A DNA stretch of 64,000 nt from Nocardia arthritidis. GTDB taxonomy: Bacteria > Actinomycetota > Actinomycetes > Mycobacteriales > Mycobacteriaceae. The position numbers and the translations under genes were made by a program. Within the stretch, counting starts at the first letter, position 1; every line of letters begins with the position of its first letter. Below are positions 9,612 to 18,071 of this stretch, one piece after another. Location of the stretch: positions 744,001-808,000 of the forward strand of contig NZ_CP046172.1 of assembly GCF_011801145.1 (NCBI RefSeq), in the 5' to 3' direction. Below the pieces are notes generated by a model, which did not search any database, was not told the origin of the DNA, and worked only from the letters and a program-made list of their open reading frames with translations.

Positions 9612-11504
9612 TCACTCACTGACGGGATCTCCTATGCCTCGGTGGGGGTGCTGATCCGCGCGGCGGGCCGCGGGATGCGCCGGTTCGTGGTGCGGCACTT
9701 CCTGTTCCGCGTGCTGCGGGCGGTTGCCGCCGAGGCCGGGCAACAGGGAGTGGCCGCGATAGCTGACAAATGTCTGGATCAGGCCGACTACGAGTATCGC
9801 CGATACCACGGCGAACCCTTTCCAGTAGTCGGTCGGCAACAGTACGCCGCCTGCGCCGCCCACCACCCAACTCAGCTGCAGCACCGTTTCGGAGCGCCCG
9901 AAACCGGAGGCGATCGACTCCGGCGGCAGGTCGTCCTGGATCGAGGCGTCCAGCGAAACCTTGGCCAGCGCGCTGCCGCCCGCGGCGACGAAGGTGGCCA
10001 GCGCCGCGCCGAGCAGGCTGTCGGCGAAGGTGGCGAACAGCGTCACCAGCGTGCAGGCAGCGGTGCAGCCGAGCACGATCAGCGCGGGTTTACCCAGCTT
10101 GAGTCGCGCCCCGCCCGCGTTGCCCAGGAAATTGCCGATGCCCGCGGCCGCGCCGACCACGCCGAGCATGGCGGCCTGTTGCAGCGGGCGATGCTCGGTC
10201 GACTTGGCGACGAATGCCACATAGAAGGTGAGAAATCCGGTGAGCACCCGGATCGCGCTGTTCCCCCACAATCCGGTGACCACCGCCCGGCCCAGCGGCT
10301 GCCTGCGTTTACGCGCGGGCACCACCGATTCCTGGCCGGGGCGCAGCACGGCGGTGTGTTCGTCCTCGCCGTGATAGCCGATGGTCGCGGGCACCTCGCC
10401 CTCGGTCACCTCGACCCAGCGTGGAATGCGCAGGCTCAAATACGCTCCAGTGATCGCGATCAGGATCGCGAAGACCAGCGCGCCGGGCGATTTCGCGATC
10501 GCCGCGGCGAGCGCCGCGATCGCCCCCGCCCCGATGGTGCCGCCCACCAGGCCGAACACCGTCAGCCGGGAATTGGTGCGGACCAGATCGATCTCCGGTG
10601 GCAGTACCCGCGGCGTCACCGCGCTCTTGAGCACCGAGAAGGATTTACTGCCGATCATCATGCCGAGCGCGAGCGGATACAGCGCCCAGGTGTTGAAGCT
10701 GATGAGCAGCAGCGTCGCCACCCCGGCGCGCGCCGCGAACGAGGTGGCCAGCGCCAGCCTGCGGCCGCGCTGCAGCCGGTCGAGCAGCGGGCCGATCAGC
10801 GGGGCGATCACCGCGAACGGCGCGATGGTGATCAGCAGATACAGCGCAACCTTGCCCTTGCTCTCCGCCGATGCCGCGGAAAAGAAAAGGGTATTGGCCA
10901 GCGCGACGCCGATCGCGGCGTCCAGCGCGAAATTCGCCATGGTCGCGTAGGTGAGCGCGGTCAGGCCGGATTTGTCGGCGCCGTTGGCCTCGGCGGCCCG
11001 CTTGAACGTGGCGATGCCGCGTTCGGTGAGTTCCCGGCTGCGCATGGCGGCCACCCGGGTGACCGTCAGCTTGCGCGGTACGCGCTGGGTGCCCGGCGGT
11101 TGGTCCGCCGACACCGGAGGTTCCGGTTCGGGTGGTTCGAGCTGTCGCGGTCCGTGACCCGGCGGTTCGGCGCGATTCGATGGATCCATATGCGGAAAGA
11201 CACGGCGCGGCGTCCGGTGCGGTTCGGTTTCGGCGCTGTCGTCATTGTGGTCGATCGGGAGCCGCTTGGTGTCCGGCGGCTTGCGTGGATCCGTTCGGCG
11301 CGCGACGTTCGGTGGCGGGTAATGGTCATAGCCGGGGTGCCGTTGAATCGGCGGTGTCTCCTCGCCGTCCCACCAGTCACGGCCGGGACCGGAGGGTTCG
11401 CGAGGAGTAGTCACGTCTTCAATTCTGTCGTACATCGATCCGTGGCGTTCAACGACGCTCAACCCCGGTCGATCGACGGCGAAATCGGGGATGATCAGCG
11501 TCAC
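9612..11504 (-). CDS. MFS transporter with long N-terminal disordered region (Rv0876c-like)
   Basis: 630 residues. The first 150 are hydrophilic and Pro/Arg/Asp-rich (RHPGYDHYPPPNVARRTDPR), followed by about twelve membrane helices of a major-facilitator fold (TLFFSAASAESKGKVALYLL, FAVIAPLIGPLLDRLQRGRR). The end is His-rich (HAEQEVPHHEPAHPAARRAD). Position matches Rv0876c. The substrate is unknown. GTG 11504 starts directly after the stop codon of the upstream cyclotransferase gene, implying translational coupling; ATG 11435 is an alternative start. A disordered N-terminus of this length is unusual for MFS proteins. Confidence 0.85.
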   Translation of the reverse strand: MTLIIPDFAVDRPGLSVVERHGSMYDRIEDVTTPREPSGPGRDWWDGEETPPIQRHPGYDHYPPPNVARRTDPRKPPDTKRLPIDHNDDSAETEPHRTPRRVFPHMDPSNRAEPPGHGPRQLEPPEPEPPVSADQPPGTQRVPRKLTVTRVAAMRSRELTERGIATFKRAAEANGADKSGLTALTYATMANFALDAAIGVALANTLFFSAASAESKGKVALYLLITIAPFAVIAPLIGPLLDRLQRGRRLALATSFAARAGVATLLLISFNTWALYPLALGMMIGSKSFSVLKSAVTPRVLPPEIDLVRTNSRLTVFGLVGGTIGAGAIAALAAAIAKSPGALVFAILIAITGAYLSLRIPRWVEVTEGEVPATIGYHGEDEHTAVLRPGQESVVPARKRRQPLGRAVVTGLWGNSAIRVLTGFLTFYVAFVAKSTEHRPLQQAAMLGVVGAAAGIGNFLGNAGGARLKLGKPALIVLGCTAACTLVTLFATFADSLLGAALATFVAAGGSALAKVSLDASIQDDLPPESIASGFGRSETVLQLSWVVGGAGGVLLPTDYWKGFAVVSAILVVGLIQTFVSYRGHSLLPGLGGNRPQHAEQEVPHHEPAHPAARRADQHPHRGIGDPVSE

Positions 11505-12278
11505 TCATTCGGCGACGAATCGAACCTCGAAGCTGGTCGGCCACAATTTGCCGGTCAGCAGGAAGCGATCGGTGCCGGGGATCTGGGCGATGCCGTTGAG
11601 CGCGTCCAGGCCGACCCGGGCCGTCGGCGGGAGCAGCTTGCTCGCATCGATGATCGCGAGCACCGCGCCGGTATCCGGATCGATGCGCAGGATGTTGTCG
11701 GTGGGCCAGTCGTTGGCGTACACGGAACCGTCCGCGGCGCAATCGAGTTCGTTGAGACGGGCCTGCTGGTGGCTGGTCAGGGTTACCGAACCGGTGATCG
11801 CGAAGGTGCCGGGATCGCGGAAGGTGAGCTTGCCGGTGCCGTCGCTCATCACCAGCCTGCCCGCGCGAAAACATAGGCCCCAGCCCTCGCCGTCGTAGGC
11901 GACGCGGGTCCGTTCGGCCAGCGTCACCGGATCCCTGGCGATGGCGATGTGGTCCTGCCAGGTCAGCTGCCACAGGGTGGCGCCGGCGCGGGTCAGGCCC
12001 TCACCGAACAGAGGCGCGGGTAGGTCGGCTCGGGCGGTTTCGGTGCCGGTCGCGAAATCGGTGGCCCGCACATTCGATTGGCCCGCCAACCCGGAGCTTT
12101 CGTACAAGGTCGCGCCGTCGATCTCCAGGCCCTCGGTGAACGCCCTCGGGTCGTGCGGCCTGGTGCCGACGACCTGAACTTTCAGCCGCGGAGTCGCGTC
12201 GTCCGAACCGCCGCAGCCGCCGGTCGCGAGCACGGCGACGAGGACTGTGACGGCCAACGAACGCCGAGTGCGTTCCAT
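11505..12278 (-). CDS. Glutaminyl-peptide cyclotransferase, lipoprotein form
   Basis: 257 residues with a lipobox (VAVLATGGC), so probably anchored outside the membrane. The mature protein has plant-type (beta-propeller) glutaminyl cyclase motifs: FTEGLEIDGATLYESSGL, FGEGLT, LWQLTWQD, GWGLCF, SDGTGKLTF, RLNELDCAADGSVYAND and LDALNGIAQIPGT. These enzymes convert N-terminal glutamine of exported proteins to pyroglutamate. It leads a minus-strand group with the MFS and DUF2771 genes. ATG 12278 has TACATT 7 nt upstream and no ribosome site. The start lies only 17 nt from that of the divergent DUF3027 gene. Confidence 0.88.
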   Translation of the reverse strand: MERTRRSLAVTVLVAVLATGGCGGSDDATPRLKVQVVGTRPHDPRAFTEGLEIDGATLYESSGLAGQSNVRATDFATGTETARADLPAPLFGEGLTRAGATLWQLTWQDHIAIARDPVTLAERTRVAYDGEGWGLCFRAGRLVMSDGTGKLTFRDPGTFAITGSVTLTSHQQARLNELDCAADGSVYANDWPTDNILRIDPDTGAVLAIIDASKLLPPTARVGLDALNGIAQIPGTDRFLLTGKLWPTSFEVRFVAE

Positions 12279-12295
12279 ACGGCAAAATGTAAGCC
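12279..12295. promoter_or_regulatory. Overlapping divergent -10 boxes
   Basis: Only 17 nt separate the two divergent start codons. CAAAAT (12283-12288, plus) and TACATT (12291-12286, minus) overlap, each about 7 nt from its start codon. Neither gene has a Shine-Dalgarno sequence. Head-to-head leaderless promoters that exclude each other are inferred; the -35 elements are weak. Confidence 0.35.
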
Positions 12296-14347
12296 GTGAG
12301 CGCAGTTTCTGTTTCGGAGTCCGGCGTCAGGCCGATTCTGGCCGATGCCGTCGAGCTGGCCCGTCGTGCGCTCCAGGAGTTGGAACCCGCGGCGGTCGGG
12401 GCGCACCTCGGCGTCACCGCCGAGGACGAGTACGCGGCGACCCATCGCTTCGCGGCCACCATGCCCGGCTATCGCGGCTGGCAGTGGGCGGTCGTGGTGG
12501 CCGCCGGGCCGGACGCCGACTACGCGACGGTCAGCGAATCGGCGCTGCTGCCCGGTCCGGACGCCCTGGTCGCACCCGAATTCGTGCCGTGGGACCAGCG
12601 GATCCGCCCCGGCGATCTGGCCCCCGGCGACCTGCTCGCGCCGCCGCCGAACGATCCGCGCCTGGTGCCCGGCTATGTCGCCACCGGCGACCCGGTGATC
12701 GACGAGGTCGCATACGAGGTCGGACTCGGCCGCACCCAGGTGCTCAGCCGCGAGGGCCGCGAAGAGGCCGCCGAGCGCTGGTACGGCGAATACGGCCCGG
12801 ATTCCGAAATGGCCAAGGCCGCGCCATCCACCTGCGGCCTGTGCGGCTTCTACCTCCCGCTGGCCGGTGCCATGCGCGCCGCCTTCGGTGTCTGCGGAAA
12901 TTCGATGGGCGCCGACGGGCGCGTCGTCCACGCCGAATACGGCTGCGGCGCGCACTCGGATGTCGTCGTGCCCACCGGCGGCGGTTCGCCGCTCTATCAG
13001 GCATACGACGACGCCGCCGTGGAAATCGTCTCCCCCGAGGAATTGCGCACGGCGGCTGAGTCATTCGGTGCTGTGCAGGAGGCTGCGGCTGTGCAGGAGG
13101 CTGCCGCTGGGCAGGAGGCTGCCGGTGCGCAGGAGGCTGCTGAGCAGACGTCCGCTGCTGCGCTGGAGTCCGCTGCTGAGCAGAAGTCCGCCGCTGCGCT
13201 GGAGTCCGCTGCGGTGCAGGACCCCGCCGCTGTGCCGGAGTCCGCTGCGGTGCAGGACCCCGCCGCTGCGCTGGAGTCCGCTGCTGAGCAGAAGCCCGCC
13301 GCTGCGCTGGAGTCCGCTGCGGTGCAGGACCCCGCCGCTGTGCCGGAGTCCGCTGCGGTGCAGGACCCCGCCGCTGCGCTGGAGTCCGCTGCTGAGCAGG
13401 ACCCCGCCGCTGTGCCGGAGTCCGCTGCGGTGCAGGACCCCGCCGCTGTGCCGGAGTCCGCTGCTGAGCAGAAGCCCGCCGCTGCGCTGGAGTCCGCCGG
13501 TGAGCAGGAGTCCGCTGCTCTGCCGGAGGCTGTCGCTGGGCAGGAGGCTGCCGGTGCGCAGGAGGCTGTGGCTGTGCAGGACCCCGCCGCTGAGCAGAAG
13601 CCCGCCGCTGAGCAGAAGCCCGCCGCTGAGCAGAAGCCCGCCGGTGAGCAGAAGCCCGCCGGTGAGCAGAAGTCCGCCGGTGAGCAGAAGTCCGCCGGTG
13701 AGCAGGAGTCCGCTGCTGAGCAGGAGTCCGCTGAAATCACGGGCGCGGCAACCGGATCGGTTACCGACGCCTCGGCCTCGGAGTTGTCCGATGCCGAGCC
13801 TCATGCGATTGCGGCGGCGCAAACTTCAATCCAGCCGGAGACCGCCGAATCCGCCGAGGCCGTGGTGTCTCCGGTCGATGCTGCTCCGGCTCCGGTCGGG
13901 GTTGCCGATACTGCGGAAGACGCTGAATCGTCCGCCGGCACATCAGAAGCCGAGCCGACCGCCGCAGTGGTGGATACGCCGCCCGATGCGGTCGAAGCGC
14001 CCGAGAGCGCGGCTGGCTCTGATTCCGTGATCGAGAACGGTTCGGCCGAAGCGCATTCCGCGGTCGACGCAGACTCTTCCGCTACCGACGAGACGTCGGC
14101 GGCGGTTTCCGATGCACCTGAATCGGGTGAATCGCCAAGGGCTGCAACGTCTTTCGCGAAGAACGACAGGGCTGAGGCTGCCGATGTCGACGGTGACCTC
14201 GGGGATGCGGCCGAGAGCGATTCCGGAAATTCCGGGGTGGGGGATCACGAGTCGACCACCGTTTCGCCTGCCGCCGTTGATATTCCGCCGAAGGGCGATG
14301 CGGCCTCCGCTACCTGGTCGGAGTACGGGTCATCGCCGCTGAGCTGA
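12296..14347 (+). CDS. DUF3027 protein with giant hexapeptide-repeat tail
   Basis: 683 residues. Residues 1-250 are the conserved DUF3027 region (Rv0877-like), with FAATMPGYRGWQWAVVVAAG and a cysteine-rich patch around residues 180-215 (CGLCGFYLPLAG, FGVCGNSM, YGCGAHSD) that could bind zinc. M. tuberculosis Rv0877 ends at about 260 residues. Here residues 258-480 are tandem hexapeptides of the form E-S-A-A-x-Q/L and D/K-P-A-A-x-x, and residues 480-683 are acidic, Ala/Ser/Glu-rich and probably disordered. DUF3027 function is unknown. GTG 12296 lies 7 nt after CAAAAT. The sacsin-like ATPase gene follows directly. Confidence 0.85.
   Translation: MSAVSVSESGVRPILADAVELARRALQELEPAAVGAHLGVTAEDEYAATHRFAATMPGYRGWQWAVVVAAGPDADYATVSESALLPGPDALVAPEFVPWDQRIRPGDLAPGDLLAPPPNDPRLVPGYVATGDPVIDEVAYEVGLGRTQVLSREGREEAAERWYGEYGPDSEMAKAAPSTCGLCGFYLPLAGAMRAAFGVCGNSMGADGRVVHAEYGCGAHSDVVVPTGGGSPLYQAYDDAAVEIVSPEELRTAAESFGAVQEAAAVQEAAAGQEAAGAQEAAEQTSAAALESAAEQKSAAALESAAVQDPAAVPESAAVQDPAAALESAAEQKPAAALESAAVQDPAAVPESAAVQDPAAALESAAEQDPAAVPESAAVQDPAAVPESAAEQKPAAALESAGEQESAALPEAVAGQEAAGAQEAVAVQDPAAEQKPAAEQKPAAEQKPAGEQKPAGEQKSAGEQKSAGEQESAAEQESAEITGAATGSVTDASASELSDAEPHAIAAAQTSIQPETAESAEAVVSPVDAAPAPVGVADTAEDAESSAGTSEAEPTAAVVDTPPDAVEAPESAAGSDSVIENGSAEAHSAVDADSSATDETSAAVSDAPESGESPRAATSFAKNDRAEAADVDGDLGDAAESDSGNSGVGDHESTTVSPAAVDIPPKGDAASATWSEYGSSPLS
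13071..13737 (+). repeat. 18-bp tandem coding repeat in the DUF3027 tail
   Basis: About 37 units of an 18-bp motif such as GAGTCCGCTGCTGAGCAG or GACCCCGCCGCTGTGCCG lie in frame, encoding hexapeptides with invariant Ala-Ala. Larger blocks of two to four units recur nearly unchanged, for example the QDPAAVPESAAVQDPAA block. This points to expansion by slippage or unequal exchange. Confidence 0.9.
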
Positions 14348-14391
14348 GTGGGGCGGCTGATCCGTTCGGTACTTCGGGGCTGCGCGCGGCC

Positions 14392-17325
14392 GTGCTCGCG
14401 GCGTGGCGTGATTCGCCGACGCGGTTGCGGGAGGATTCCGCGACCGAGGCGGATCTGGTGCGGGCCGGTTATCGCGATCGGTTGCTGACCGAGCTCGCAC
14501 AGAACGCCGCCGATGCCGCGGTCGCGGCGGGGGTGCCGGGGCGGGTGGTGGTCCGGCTCGACGGGCGCGAGCTGCGGGTCTCGAATAATGGTGCACCGCT
14601 TGACCTTTCCGGCGTGCACGCGCTGACGGCGCTGCGTGTCTCCGATAAATCGGATGTCGAGTCGGTCGGGCGTTTCGGTGTCGGCTTCACCGCCGTGCTG
14701 GCGGTGAGCGAGGATGTCGAGATCCGTTCCACCACCGGTTCGCTGCGGTTCTCCCGCGAACTCACGCGGGCGGCATTGCGCGAGTACGGTATTCGCGCCG
14801 GTGCCGGGCCCGAGGTTCGGCCCGATGGAGAAGACGGCGGGTTGCTTCCGCCGGTGCTGCGGCTGGCGTGGCCCGTTTCGACAGCACCGGAAGCGGGCGC
14901 GGACACCGAGGTCGTGTTGCGGCTGCGCGCCGATGTCGACACCGAGGCGCTGCTGGCGGCGATGCGTGCGGAGTCGGTCGATCTGCTGCTCGAATTGCCC
15001 GCGTTGCGCGGCATCCGGTTGGGGGACGACGAAATCACCTCCTCCGTCCGCGATTTGGGCAACGGACTGCAAGAGTTGCGCGTCGATGGTCCGGGCATCG
15101 AGCGGCGAATCTGGTGGCAGTACCGGACATCTCGCGCGCGGTGGCTGCTGCCGGTGCGAGCGGGCCGGCCGGTCTCGGCCGGGGCGGATGTGCTGCGCGC
15201 GCCGACCCGCTCCGATGAGGAGCTTTCGCTGCCCGCGCTGCTGATCGCGGATATCGCGATGCAGCCGGACCGCCGCAGGCTGCTGCCCGGCGCCCGGTTG
15301 GCCGAATTGGCCGAGGGCTACGCCGATTTCGCGGCCGCGCTACCGGCGGCCGAACGCCTTGTGCTGGTGCCTGCACCCGGTTTCGCGCGCAGTGAGGCGG
15401 ATGGACTACTCCGCGAGGCGCTAGTTCGCGAACTTCAGACGCATTCGTGGCTGCCGGTTGTCACACCCCATGTGGGCGGCACCGTCGATGCGATCGACGA
15501 ATTCGCCCCGGCTCTGGACGGTCCGGCGGGGATGTCGCCGACAGTCGAGGAAGGCTCGACAGGCGAAGTCGTCTCGGGTGCCAATGCCGTCGAACCGGCC
15601 ATTGCGGATTCACTCTTGCTCGACACGGATTTCACGCCTCACGCACCGGATCCCGGAAACGCGCAGGCGATTCCCTTGCGGGCAAGCGTATTAACCGGTC
15701 TCACAACGGAATTGGCCGACCTGCTCGACGACGTCGTCGGCAACCTGGTGATCCCGGAACTGTCCGGACCCGCGCACACCGAAGCGCTCGGTGTCCTGGA
15801 TGTGCACCGCCTCGGTCTGGCCCGGCTGGCCGAACTTTCGGCCGGAGTCGAGCGCCCACCGCACTGGTGGCGTTCGCTGTATGCGGCCCTGGAGCCCTTC
15901 GTCGTCGATCCGTTGACGATGGAAGAGCTTGGCGCGCTGGCGGTTCCGTTGACGGATGGTCGGTTGGTCACCGGCCCGCGGACCGTTGTGCTCGACGATC
16001 GGCTGGATACCCCGATCCGGGTGCACTGGGCCCGCCTGGTCCATCCGGAGGCGATGCACCCGCTGCTGTCCCGGTTGGGCGCGCGCTCGGCCACGCCGGA
16101 GGATCTGCTGAACGATCCGGCCCTGCACGCCGAACTCGCGGATAATCCGGGTGACGAGGACACCGCCGACGCGGTGCTCCAGCTTGCCGCTTCGGTCGAT
16201 CCCGCCGTACTGCCCGCCTGGCTGAACATCCTCGAATTGCCCGATGCGGCAGGCGAATTGCGCCCGGTGGACGAACTGCTGCTGCCGGATGCGCCGCTGG
16301 CCGGGCTGCTGGTGGCGGATTCACCGTTCAGCACGGTGTCGGCTCAGTGGGTCGACGCCTACGGCGCGGATGCGTTGCGTGCGGTCGGTGTCGGCTGGGA
16401 TTTCGGTGTCGTCACCGAATCGGATCCGACGGGCCCGGATCACGACCTCGATGACGAGGAACGCTGGTGGTCGGGTCTGCTGGACGATCCGCGCGAATTC
16501 GCGGCGGTGCGCGATCTGGATCTGGTGGCCGACGCCGCATGGCCGGAGGCGTTGCGGCACTTGCTCGCCGAGCCGCGCACCCGTCGTCTGCTCGCGGACC
16601 GGGATGGATACACCGCGTGGTGGCTGCGCCGCAATGCCCGCATCGACGGAACCCCGCTGGGCCTGTTCCGTCATCCGGACGATACGGAATTCGCCGATCT
16701 GCTACCGGTTTTCGACGCCCCCGGGCTGACCCGCACGGATGCCGACGCGCTGCGTGCCGTCCTCGCCGACCCGGGCGTCATCAACGGGCAGTTGGCCGCC
16801 GCACTGCTCGGTGCGCTCGCGGATCCGGCGAAAACCCCGTCGCCCGAGGTGGTTTCGCGCACGCACGCCCGGCTCGCCGCGGCCGTCGACGACGAACTCG
16901 TCGACCTCACCGAGCTGGATCCGCCGGACCGGGTGCGCGCCCTGTCCGGCGCGGCGGTCGACGCCGTCGACGCGTTCGTCCTCGATCAGCCCTGGTTCGG
17001 TCTGGCGGTGACGCCGGATCGCCTGGTGGTGGGCGATATCGACACCGCCGCGGCGCTGGCGACCCTGCTCGACCTGCCGCTGGTTTCGGCATCGATCGGC
17101 GCCGAGGTGGTGGGCGAGGGCTACCGCACCACGTGGGCGGACGAGCCGCTGGCCGTTGTGCTGCGCCAACTTTGGGCATTGCCGCCGCAGCGGGGTGGGC
17201 TGGTGCTGCATCGTGAGCTGCTGGTGCGGCTCACCGGCGCCGTATCGGGCACCGTCGCCGTGCCGTGGTGGCGCAGCGGCGATACCACCCACATTCGCGT
17301 CGGAAACCCCTCGGACGCAACGTAA
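14392..17325 (+). CDS. Sacsin/HSP90-like ATPase protein
   Basis: 977 residues. The N-terminal 200 form a GHKL/HSP90-type ATP-binding fold: N motif ELAQNAADAAVAAG, G1 RVSNNGAPLDL and G2 SVGRFGVGFTAVLAVSE. This matches the sacsin N-terminal ATP-binding-like domain. The remaining 770 residues show no motif I recognise. Role is unknown; by fold it could be a cytoplasmic chaperone-like ATPase. GTG 14392 is the first standard start, but family-like sequence (DPFGTSGLRAAVLAAW) continues upstream in frame to CTG 14344, so translation may begin there, overlapping the DUF3027 stop. The two genes are probably cotranscribed. It converges on the TetR gene with 5 nt between stop codons. Confidence 0.85.
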   Translation: MLAAWRDSPTRLREDSATEADLVRAGYRDRLLTELAQNAADAAVAAGVPGRVVVRLDGRELRVSNNGAPLDLSGVHALTALRVSDKSDVESVGRFGVGFTAVLAVSEDVEIRSTTGSLRFSRELTRAALREYGIRAGAGPEVRPDGEDGGLLPPVLRLAWPVSTAPEAGADTEVVLRLRADVDTEALLAAMRAESVDLLLELPALRGIRLGDDEITSSVRDLGNGLQELRVDGPGIERRIWWQYRTSRARWLLPVRAGRPVSAGADVLRAPTRSDEELSLPALLIADIAMQPDRRRLLPGARLAELAEGYADFAAALPAAERLVLVPAPGFARSEADGLLREALVRELQTHSWLPVVTPHVGGTVDAIDEFAPALDGPAGMSPTVEEGSTGEVVSGANAVEPAIADSLLLDTDFTPHAPDPGNAQAIPLRASVLTGLTTELADLLDDVVGNLVIPELSGPAHTEALGVLDVHRLGLARLAELSAGVERPPHWWRSLYAALEPFVVDPLTMEELGALAVPLTDGRLVTGPRTVVLDDRLDTPIRVHWARLVHPEAMHPLLSRLGARSATPEDLLNDPALHAELADNPGDEDTADAVLQLAASVDPAVLPAWLNILELPDAAGELRPVDELLLPDAPLAGLLVADSPFSTVSAQWVDAYGADALRAVGVGWDFGVVTESDPTGPDHDLDDEERWWSGLLDDPREFAAVRDLDLVADAAWPEALRHLLAEPRTRRLLADRDGYTAWWLRRNARIDGTPLGLFRHPDDTEFADLLPVFDAPGLTRTDADALRAVLADPGVINGQLAAALLGALADPAKTPSPEVVSRTHARLAAAVDDELVDLTELDPPDRVRALSGAAVDAVDAFVLDQPWFGLAVTPDRLVVGDIDTAAALATLLDLPLVSASIGAEVVGEGYRTTWADEPLAVVLRQLWALPPQRGGLVLHRELLVRLTGAVSGTVAVPWWRSGDTTHIRVGNPSDAT

Positions 17326-17330
17326 CCGGA

Positions 17331-17957
17331 TCAGGCCGCGAAGTTCGCGATCATCTCGCTGAGTAGATCCAGTTGCGCGCGAACGCTTTCGCTGTCGTTG
17401 TCGACGAGCCAGCGCAGCACCAGGCCGTCGATGGCGTTGAGGGTGAACCGGCTCAGCGACGACAGCGGTACCGACCACTGGTTGGCCGTCGCGTCGCGCG
17501 CGTGGTCCAGGATGTCGGCGACCGTGGTGTCGTTGAAGTTGTATTGTTCGCGGGCGATGGCGAGTTTCGCGGGTGTTTGTTCGCCTTCGCGCAGTGCGTA
17601 AGTCGTGGTTTCGTATGTGAGTAGTTGTCGTTCCGGAGTTGCTTCGATGTTGAGCCACATGAGTTCCAGCCCCGCGCGGATCAATTTTTGAAGCGCTTCT
17701 TTTCCAGTTCCGACGTCCTGCCAAACCGTTTCATTGGCGTCGACGGAATCGCGTAATTCCATCGACAACGCCTTGACCAGTTCGGTCATCAGCGCGTCCT
17801 TGTTTTCGAAACAGTAATGCACCACACCGAGCGACACACCTGCCGCTTGGGCGACATCGCGCGTGGTCACGCCCGCGACGCCCTTTTTTTCGGCAAGGCC
17901 GATCGCGGCCTCGATAAGGTGGGCCCGTCGTTCTTCGACGCTCAATCGGGAGGACAC
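17331..17957 (-). CDS. TetR family transcriptional regulator
   Basis: 208 residues. The N-terminal helix-turn-helix (VTTRDVAQAAGVSLGVVHYC) is typical of TetR regulators; residues 60-208 form the all-helical ligand-binding part. It is divergent from the ceramidase gene, 114 nt apart, so it probably controls that gene and itself. An inverted repeat at 18015-18032 in the gap may be the operator. GTG 17957 gives SSRLSVEERRAHLIEAA, a normal start for the family. The ligand is unknown. Local base composition is slightly lower in GC than its neighbours. Confidence 0.88.
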   Translation of the reverse strand: MSSRLSVEERRAHLIEAAIGLAEKKGVAGVTTRDVAQAAGVSLGVVHYCFENKDALMTELVKALSMELRDSVDANETVWQDVGTGKEALQKLIRAGLELMWLNIEATPERQLLTYETTTYALREGEQTPAKLAIAREQYNFNDTTVADILDHARDATANQWSVPLSSLSRFTLNAIDGLVLRWLVDNDSESVRAQLDLLSEMIANFAA

Positions 17958-18014
17958 CTCAGCGAGTTAAGCGTCCGCGGCGCGCGCAGTCAATTCGCGC
18001 GGCGGAAAATCTCG

Positions 18015-18032
18015 ACTGGACGAGTGACCAGT
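18015..18032. promoter_or_regulatory. Candidate TetR operator
   Basis: ACTGG (18015-18019) and CCAGT (18028-18032) are perfect 5-nt inverted arms with an 8-nt spacer, in the gap between the TetR gene and the ceramidase gene. Position and symmetry fit a repressor site; the arms are short. Confidence 0.3.
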
Positions 18033-18071
18033 TGTGTGGTTCGCTGCCATCTGATGGGAAGGGAGACGCGT

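Noticed and set aside
9198..11876. 892-codon open frame on the plus strand
   Set aside because: It is antisense to the MFS, DUF2771 and cyclotransferase genes and is rich in Arg, Gln, Gly and His, the usual product of third-base GC bias. No ribosome site or domain.
13071..13737. Repeat array considered as CRISPR
   Set aside because: The 18-bp units are contiguous, in frame and coding, with no unique spacers.
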